The notes beneath the pieces were generated by a model, which had not been told where the DNA came from, made no database searches, and saw only the letters and a list, made by a program, of their open reading frames with translations. 23,405 nt of DNA from Chara braunii (taxonomy: Eukaryota > Streptophyta > Charophyceae > Charales > Characeae). Below are positions 17,686-23,405 of the stretch, one piece after another (position 1 is the first letter of the stretch; each line of letters starts with the position of its first letter). The DNA is taken from contig BFEA01000011.1 of NCBI GenBank assembly GCA_003427395.1, positions 1,771,213 to 1,794,617 of the forward strand. Reading direction: 5' to 3'. The position numbers and the translations under genes are program-made.

Positions 17686-18052
17686 TGTGTAGCACACCGA
17701 ACATGTTCGGAGCTTTTCTGAACGTCCGAACATGTTTGGGTGTTTGGTCGAACACCACCCGAACGTGTTCGGTCGAACATATTAAAAAAAAAAAAAAAAA
17801 AAAAATCTTTTGTTTTTGGTTTTTGATTTTTAACTCGAGTTTGGTTACGAATTTGACCATACCTCCAAGGCAAAAGTTGTTTGTATTATTATTTTACATA
17901 ACATATATTTTTTTCAGAGTTTTTGGAAAACGTTTTTCGTTTTTTCTTTTTTTTAATATTTTTATGTTCGCGTTCGGAGAGTTTCGGCGCTCGTTCGCGT
18001 TCGGTCCTGAACGTTCGGGTTCGGTCACCGAACCCCAACACGATGCTACACA
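17686..18052. mobile_element. 367-bp non-autonomous DNA transposon (MITE), Mutator-like by target duplication
   Basis: Terminal inverted repeats TGTGTAGCA (17686-17694) and TGCTACACA (18044-18052) are perfect. Identical 10-bp duplications GGGGTAACCC flank it (17676-17685, 18053-18062). Removing the element and one duplication leaves the integrase frame continuous, which fixes the boundaries. Near the left end are the palindrome CCGAACATGTTCGG (17697-17710) and two near copies (17726-17739, 17759-17772). The right end has further CGAAC/GTTCG words, such as transposase-binding subterminal repeats. The core is AT-rich, with a 22-A run at 17784-17805. No transposase is encoded. A 9-11 bp duplication fits Mutator-like elements best; the family is an inference. 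Confidence 0.85.
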
Positions 18053-18563
18053 GGGGTAACCCTTGGTTTGAATCCAACTGGCATAGAGAACCTCGGCCGA
18101 TTCCGGTGCCTTGGGGTGATGGCCACAAGGCAAAACATGGCTAACTTGGTGAGTCGATTGACCACCGTAAGAATCCCATCCACGCCGGACTCATGTTTCG
18201 GGAATGGCCCAGTGATGTCTATGGCAATTGATTCCCGTCGTCCTAAAGGTATCGGCAATGGTCGCAACTCGTGGAACGGACGATGATTGCGGTATTTGCA
18301 ATGCCAGCAACCTCACATGACTCGTAATAATTTGTGATGTCGCCGAGAAGGCCGGGCCACCAAAAGCGCTTGCGAAGTCGGCCAATCGTACGATTGACAC
18401 CAAAATGTCCGGGAGGTCGTGGAACTCACCAAGAAGTCGCATACATAAGTGTGGGTCACTAGGCACGCAAAGAAGATCCTTCCCCCGCTATTGGATGCGC
18501 AAATAACCCTCTTAGATCCGATAGTGTGAAGGTGTGGGATTCGAAGAGGAGCAATTTTTCTCC
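18053..18563 (-). pseudogene. pol: Integrase N-terminal part (zinc domain and first catalytic Asp)
   Basis: On the minus strand this begins at 18563 with the RNase H-integrase linker and a HYRI...EGYL block containing two in-frame stops. It continues into the zinc-binding-type segment GEFHD, HFGVNRTIGRLRKRFWWPG (split by a frameshift), where the usual Cys pair has been disturbed. Next come RPLPIPLGRRESIAIDITGP with the first catalytic Asp (codon 18217-18219) and VDGILTVVNRLTKLAMF. Another frameshift near 18130 precedes the GYP at the transposon insertion. The first two bases of the fragment complete a codon whose first base is 13010 of the plus-strand copy. Confidence 0.85.
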
Positions 18564-19307
18564 AGCGTTGGGCGCCATAGCTAGGATAGCACTAGAGAGA
18601 GAGAGAGATTGGGCGGAGGCCAGAGGTACTTACCTGCAGCGCCGTTGCTCCAACTTCGTCTTCGAGGTACCTGCAGCACAGTGCCAACTTCATAGGTTAG
18701 TACCTGGCTCGTAACAGAGAGAGAGAGTTCTTCTTCTTCCTCTTCTCAGTCCACCATCTCCCTCTCACCTTCTCATCATCTGACTTCACTGCATCAGCAG
18801 ACTACGAGAGAAGAGAGAGAGAGCTTGGTCACGTTGGATCCAGACTCGACTTTTGGGCTTCTGACATTGCAACGAGGGATTATTTGGGACTTGTGACAAA
18901 GACTTGGTGTTGACGACATCCCCATCTCTCCTTCTCCTCTTCGTCTGATCCCCTCCTCCTCGTGTGTGTATGTCTGGACCTGGCGCTTCCTTCCTATGTA
19001 CAGCGCCAGGCTCCTTCACACTTTGTGATGGACACGATGTATGTTTGGTCTGCGTTCAAACATTGAGGGCTAGTCATTAGCATTCTAGCATTCTGCTTCA
19101 CTATCTGATACTACGTGAATGAGGTCAGTCCCGGTCAAGTCAGGACTGGTATCTAAGTCTTCCACTGCGCTCTTCAACACCATTTTGTATGTATCGGAAT
19201 GCGCATTGCTTGTTGAGATCTACTTGCACTGCATTGTCCATTCAGTCCTTTTTATCACATTGCGGATCCTCGGTTATTATGTACATTGCCCATCTAGGCA
19301 TGTAACA
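18564..19307 (+). repeat. 3' part of element C's 5' LTR
   Basis: 18564-18950 is the inverse complement of 9000-9376, including GTACTTACCTG (18626-18636), GA/CT tracts and a GTCGAGTCTGG-like phrase. It continues to 19307, where GGCATGTAACA ends the LTR and a primer-binding site follows. The LTR is cut at 18564, exactly where 13011-13532 breaks. The two pieces together give about 1.27 kb. Confidence 0.7.
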
Positions 19308-19308
19308 G

Positions 19309-19320
19309 TTGGTATTGGAG
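19309..19320 (+). other. Primer-binding site of element C (degenerate)
   Basis: TTGGTATTGGAG follows the LTR end by one base and differs from the tRNA-iMet-type TTGGTATCAGAG at two positions. It marks the start of minus-strand DNA synthesis and fixes the orientation of element C as plus. Confidence 0.6.
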
Positions 19321-20217
19321 AATCGCACGTGAATCAGGACAACCTGATCTGACTCGTGTGCGGGGACACGGTAGCTGATTAGTCTTTATTGATTGATTAG
19401 AGCACAATAGTTAGCCCCCCAAAACACGATTTTGACCTTATTGTCGAAAATAGATTTTTTTTTTTCTTTTCTTGGATTTTGTTTTCTCGCTATTCTGTTG
19501 TGGAAAATCGCAATAGCGCAACATTTGAAATTTCCATTTTCGTTTCTTCTGAAAATTTTAAATTTCGTTGTTGAAAATCCGAAATATCTGTCTTTTCGAA
19601 AAGTTCGATTTCCTGTTGCATTTCCCGTTACTGAGAAATTCGGAATATCTTCTTTTTTGAAATTCATTTTTTTGAAAACGGCACGGGAAATCCCTCCTGA
19701 GGTATTATTTTCCAAACTGCGAATACTCTCATCTGAGTAAATCTGAATACTTGTCATTTCTTTTCGGAATTTTTTTTCGCAGTTCTAGGATTTTGTTAGT
19801 CAGTTCTACAAATCATTTGCAGTCTGAAGTCGAATTTTTTTTTCTCTCATTGATCATTTCACACTTCAAAGGAGATTGGGAAACCTACTGAACTTGCAAA
19901 ACTCGGGATTTTTATTTCAATTTTTTTTTTTTTTTGCAAAGTTCAAACTCTTTTTTTTTTTACTAGTGGGTCTTTCTCTGGGCGATTCTCCCCACCCACC
20001 CTCCCCACCTATGTTGTTGCCCCCTCTCGCCCTACCTTCTCTACTTGTCTCCGGGTACCCCCTGCGGCGGCATTGGTAAGTTGCCACGTCAGCAGGCCAA
20101 GTCAGCAGACTATGTCAGTAGGCCACGTCAGCAGGCCATGTCAGCCGATAGAGTAGGAAATACCACGTCATCAGGCCCCCGGCCTGGTCTATGCTGTTGC
20201 GGTCGCATACAACCATC
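19321..20217 (+). other. T-rich untranslated leader of element C
   Basis: There is no coding potential. 19440-19980 is strongly T-rich on the plus strand, with runs of 9-17 T and repeated GAAATTTT-, TTCGAAAA- and CGGAAT-like words. 19980-20060 is C/T-rich. A 13-bp tandem array with ACGT cores (20083-20147) precedes gag. A leader of about 0.9 kb between primer site and gag is long but not unusual for gypsy elements. Confidence 0.55.
20083..20147. repeat. Five 13-bp tandem repeats with ACGTCA cores
   Basis: Five contiguous 13-base units are of the type GCCACGTCAGCAG: 20083, 20096, 20109, 20122 and 20135. Two are exact, the rest vary around the core. The minus strand reads TGACGTGGC, a hybrid G-box/C-box known to bind plant bZIP factors. 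A further CCACGTCAT lies just downstream, before the gag start at 20218. Confidence 0.85.
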
Positions 20218-21697
20218 ATGGACCAGAGGTCCGGAGAAGCAGACGAGGCCTATCAGGCCCGGATGCTGGCTTGGAGTACTGAAAGAAAGAAACGAGCAGA
20301 TGATGCAGCAGCAGCAGCGAAGAAGAAGGCAGAGGACACCGAGCAGGCATGTTTGTTGGCACTTGAACAACAGCGCCAGCATGACGAGGCAGCAGCAAGG
20401 GCTGCCGATGAAGAAAGAAACCAACGTCTTGAGAAGATATTTAGCGGAGAGCAGACTTTGCTAATAATGGCAGCGGAATGGCGGACCGAGGTAGAGAATG
20501 GCAAGTTGGAGGATTGCGAAAACAAGATTGCTCTCCTCCTGTCGCATCTCACAGACCTCCTGGCAACCTGCATTACACAGCGGGAGGATATCCACAGCCT
20601 CGACGACTCGCTAGCTCAAGTCCAAGGCCGCCTTCAACAGTTGGAGCAGCGACCTGTCGCCGCCCCCGAAGCAAGCTCTTCCAATACCTCCGATCGCCTC
20701 GAAGCATTGGAGATGGACGTCGGCTCCCTCAAGGACGGCGTACAGTTACAGCAGACCGCAACGCAACAATTGCGCCAACACCTCAATTTCGGAACCGAGG
20801 GAGACAGCTCCAAAGTTTGACGGGCAGGAGATCTTCTGCGACTCGACAAAGACAGATCCGATTACATGGTTTTGCAAGTTCGAGCTCACGCTATAGCTAC
20901 ACAACGTCAAAGAACACAAGCACCACGCATACTTATACTCTCGCTCAGAGGGCGCGTGCCAGGCTTGGTTGGACAATCTTTTGTCCAAGTACGGAGTGGT
21001 AGCTAACGACTTGCACACCAAGATCAGCTGGGATGATCTGAAAGCGGTGTGGCACAAGCGATTCTAGGTCGAGCCGCCGAAGATCAAGGCTATGGACAAG
21101 CTCATGGTCTTCGAACAAGGCACGCTGCCGAGTACCGACTGGATCGCCGAGTACCAACGCTTGACGTCAATCCCAGACATCCAGATGGGCTTCAAAGCCA
21201 TCCGCCACTATTTCATCTCAAGGTCCTGTCTGACATTAAGTAATGCCCAGACTCACGTCGAGGACACCTTGACGATGATGGCGAAACTTTTTGACAAGGC
21301 CGCACAAATCATCATTACGAACAAGGAGGCTAAGAACCTGCGTTCGTCTGCGGCAGGCCCGAGCAGAGACCAGCACCGGCCAAGAGTGGCCGCGGTCGCA
21401 GCGGCAACGCCGTTTGACCAAACTAGCGAGGCCGTGTCTGCCAATGAAGGNGACAGACTCGCAGCCGCCCGGGAAGGTGGCCGCCCCGGCAGAGGCCGGG
21501 GACGCGGCAAGACGAAGACACACACCGCATCTAGCCCCGGGCCCGGCGCAGCAGCTCAAACCCCTTGGTCCCAATATGGCATCTCTAAGCAAGCATTCAA
21601 GGCGCGCATGAGATTTCACTATTGCCTCTGGTGCAACAGCGATCTCCATGAGACACTGGCCTGTCCATTGAAAGGCAAGGGCAAACAGGGAAACTGA
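20218..21697 (+). pseudogene. gag: Element C gag (one frameshift, two stops)
   Basis: Capsid/nucleocapsid polyprotein of the second gypsy-type element. I chose the ATG at 20218 (MDQRSG) because the family-like region starts there; an in-frame ATG at 20191 adds nine residues. The first 200 residues are Ala/Gln/Glu-rich and should form coiled coils. Near 20800 the frame shifts by one base. The capsid-like part follows, with TAG at 20894-20896 and 21065-21067, then the AEYQRL and RHYFISRSC motifs, a basic GRGRG stretch with an undetermined base at 21451, and a zinc knuckle at 21623-21664 (CX2CX4HX4C, starting CLWC). It ends at TGA 21695-21697. Defects are few, so this copy is younger than element A. 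Confidence 0.85.
21688..21697 (+). promoter_or_regulatory. Probable -1 frameshift site at the gag-pol junction (element C)
   Basis: The heptamer G-GGA-AAC (21688-21694) fits the X-XXY-YYZ rule and is followed at once by the gag TGA. The -1 frame leads into pol. In this copy a TAG at 21706-21708 stops the pol frame four codons after the slip; element A has AAG there. No strong downstream stem was seen here. Confidence 0.6.
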
Positions 21698-23405
21698 GCA
21701 CCGCCTAGAGTGACTCGACAACACTCTCGACGCCTCTGGAACCGGTTTCTTCGCGAGTAACCGGCCTTCATTCCGAGGCGCATGCGGAGGTCGATAATCC
21801 TCCTCTTCTATATTCTTTTGAGGACTATGCTGCGCGGCTCGTTCCTATGCTGGGTACTCAAGCTCAAGGACAAGACGTGTGTGCGGCATCCTCTCCGTCC
21901 GGCAGCGGCAACTTATCATCTTCAAGTGGTTCTTCACGGGATTCGGCGCGCGAGTTCAACATAGAGGTATTGGACCCGCTCACGTCCGAGGATTTCGCAT
22001 GGCTTCCTCTCCCGACCACGGGCCGCTTGCCGAGACCGCAATGCGCAGCACTACGCGCACATCTCCACACGTACTTATCCTTTTATGCACCACCAACTTC
22101 GCCGACGGATGACGAAGTCGTGGTGGGGGACATCCTTGCGTATGTTAGCAAGGTGGCCCGCGAGTTTCGCACGCAGCGGTACGATGACAACAACGCACCG
22201 CTCATGTATGTCCGCATCCAGGTTGGGCAAGCGTCCTGCAACGCTTTGTTGGATAGCGGCGCGTCTCACAATTTCATGAGCCAAACCTTTATGCAAAGGG
22301 TTGGCCTTGGCGCACAAGTTCGGAGGAAGGCAAACCCGACGGCGATCAAGTTGGCGGATGGAAAGACGCAGCAACTTCTCGACCGTTACATCGAGGCCGT
22401 ACCAGTTTATTTCGCACCTCATGCATGCGAACCGTTGACGTTCGACATTCTCGACACGGACTTGGACATCATTCTGGGAATGCCTTGGCTTGCAAGTGCG
22501 GATCACACGGTCAACTTCCACAGGCGGACTCTTAGCGTTCGCGACGCCTTCGGCGCCGAAGTGGTGTGAACTATTCCTCTACCGCACCCTTCGATTCGGT
22601 GCCAAGTGGTGACGGCCAAATCATTCCGGGCGACTTGCGCTTACGAGCAGCCCGAGGAGATCGGCCTATGTTTCCTACGGACCGTTGCGGTAGCCGACAC
22701 GTCACCCACGGACTTGTCTTCGGACCCCCGGGTGGTGCGGTTGCTGGACGAGTTCGCCGACATCTTCGAGTCACCTACCAGTGTGGTGCCGGATCGGCCG
22801 ATCTCTCACGAGATCATTCTCGAGGCCAGTGTCGTGCCGTCGAAAGGTTGCATCTATCGGATGAGCGAGGAGGAGCTTGAGGTCCTCCGCGCACAACTCG
22901 ACGATTTGTTGGCCAAGGGCTGGATCCGCCCTAGTAGCTCCCCATATGGAGCACCAGTTCTCTTCGTCCGGAAGAAGAACAAGGATCTACGATTGTGTAT
23001 CGACTACCGTAAGCTCAACGCGCAAACCGTCAAGAATGCGGGGCCTCTCCCTCGCATCGATGATCTTCTTGAGCGATTGGGCGGCGCAAGGTATTTTTCG
23101 AAGTTGGATTTGAAATCAGGATATCATCAAATCTCGATCCGGCCGAATGATCGCTACAAATCCGCGTTCAAGATGCGGTACGGGCATTGTGAGTGGGTGG
23201 TCATGCCTTTTGGCCTCACCAACGCCCTGGTGACCTTTCAAGCGGCAATGACCAACGAGTTTTGTGCAATGTTGGACCGGTTCGTGCTGGTCTACTTAGA
23301 CGATATTCTCGTCTATAGTCGGACTTTGGAGGATCATCTTGGGCATCTTCGACGAGTGTTGGAGACGCTCCGCCGCGCCAAGTACAAGGCCAACTGCGAC
23401 AAGTG
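21698..23405 (+). pseudogene. pol: Element C pol: protease and reverse transcriptase, runs off the window
   Basis: Gypsy-type pol in the -1 frame relative to gag, open from 21709 except for TGA at 22567-22569 (probably from CGA). In order: a Ser-rich linker, retropepsin with DSG at 22252-22260 and HNFMSQ, the ILGMPWLASADH block (near 22480), then after the stop the RT fingers region with [33 protein letters not shown], the [10 protein letters not shown] block and the catalytic YLDD at 23293-23304. The frame is open to 23405, so the rest of RT, RNase H and integrase lie outside. Compared with element A it keeps the catalytic box and the protease segment A has lost. It is a nearly intact copy with a few nonsense mutations. 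Confidence 0.9.

Noticed and set aside
19386-19757. Open frames on both strands in the T-rich leader
   Set aside because: Low-complexity Phe/Lys-rich translations of T/A-rich DNA, located between primer site and gag.

Overview
This window looks like repeat-dominated nuclear DNA from a plant or streptophyte alga. The coding signal is all Ty3/gypsy-type LTR retrotransposon gag and pol. It also shows spliceosomal-type CAG/GTAAGT motifs, microsatellites and a small non-autonomous DNA transposon. My best guess is a charophyte such as Chara, from a general impression of the gag/pol family; the sequence does not prove it. I see no intact host gene, rRNA, tRNA or CRISPR array.

Layout. 1-1900 is non-coding, with scattered inverted repeats and three diverged copies of a CGGCAGC-containing motif. 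1904-5430 is organised around a hairpin repeat: outer stem, short internal loop, inner 4-5 bp stem and a nearly invariant ATCTTA hexaloop. It occurs singly (1904-2231) and in two six-copy arrays (2313-2726, 4387-4802). The arrays lie inside two copies of a roughly 1.1 kb duplicated segment (about 2290-3410 and 4365-5430). 5440-7980 has no gene but carries many other perfect hairpins. A tRNA-iMet-type primer-binding site lies on the minus strand at 7988-7999.

9000-19307 holds pieces of one LTR family (LTR strand starts TGTTACATGCTGC, ends GGCATGTAACA) and a broken gag-pol. A plus-strand copy (element A) has truncated gag, protease, RT with a mutated YxDD box, and RNase H, and stops abruptly at 13010. 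The matching integrase and chromodomain-like tail lie on the minus strand at 18563-16740. The sequence after 13010 is the 5' part of an inverted LTR whose remaining part starts at 18564. Reversing 13011-18563 would restore both pol and the LTR to the nucleotide, so this is best read as a 5,553-bp inversion. The integrase is also split by a 367-bp element with 9-bp terminal inverted repeats and 10-bp target duplications.

A second plus-strand element (C) runs from its LTR end at 19307 through a primer-binding site, a T-rich leader, a 13-bp ACGT-motif array, gag (20218-21697) and pol (to the window end). Its RT still has YLDD, but gag and pol carry stops and a frameshift. In A and C the gag stop directly follows a slippery heptamer (GGGAAAG, GGGAAAC) and pol lies in the -1 frame, which suggests programmed -1 frameshifting in the living ancestor.

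The recurring oddity is hairpins whose position and loop are kept while both stem arms change together, seen in the ATCTTA repeats and again in the LTRs. This is the best candidate for something not described.
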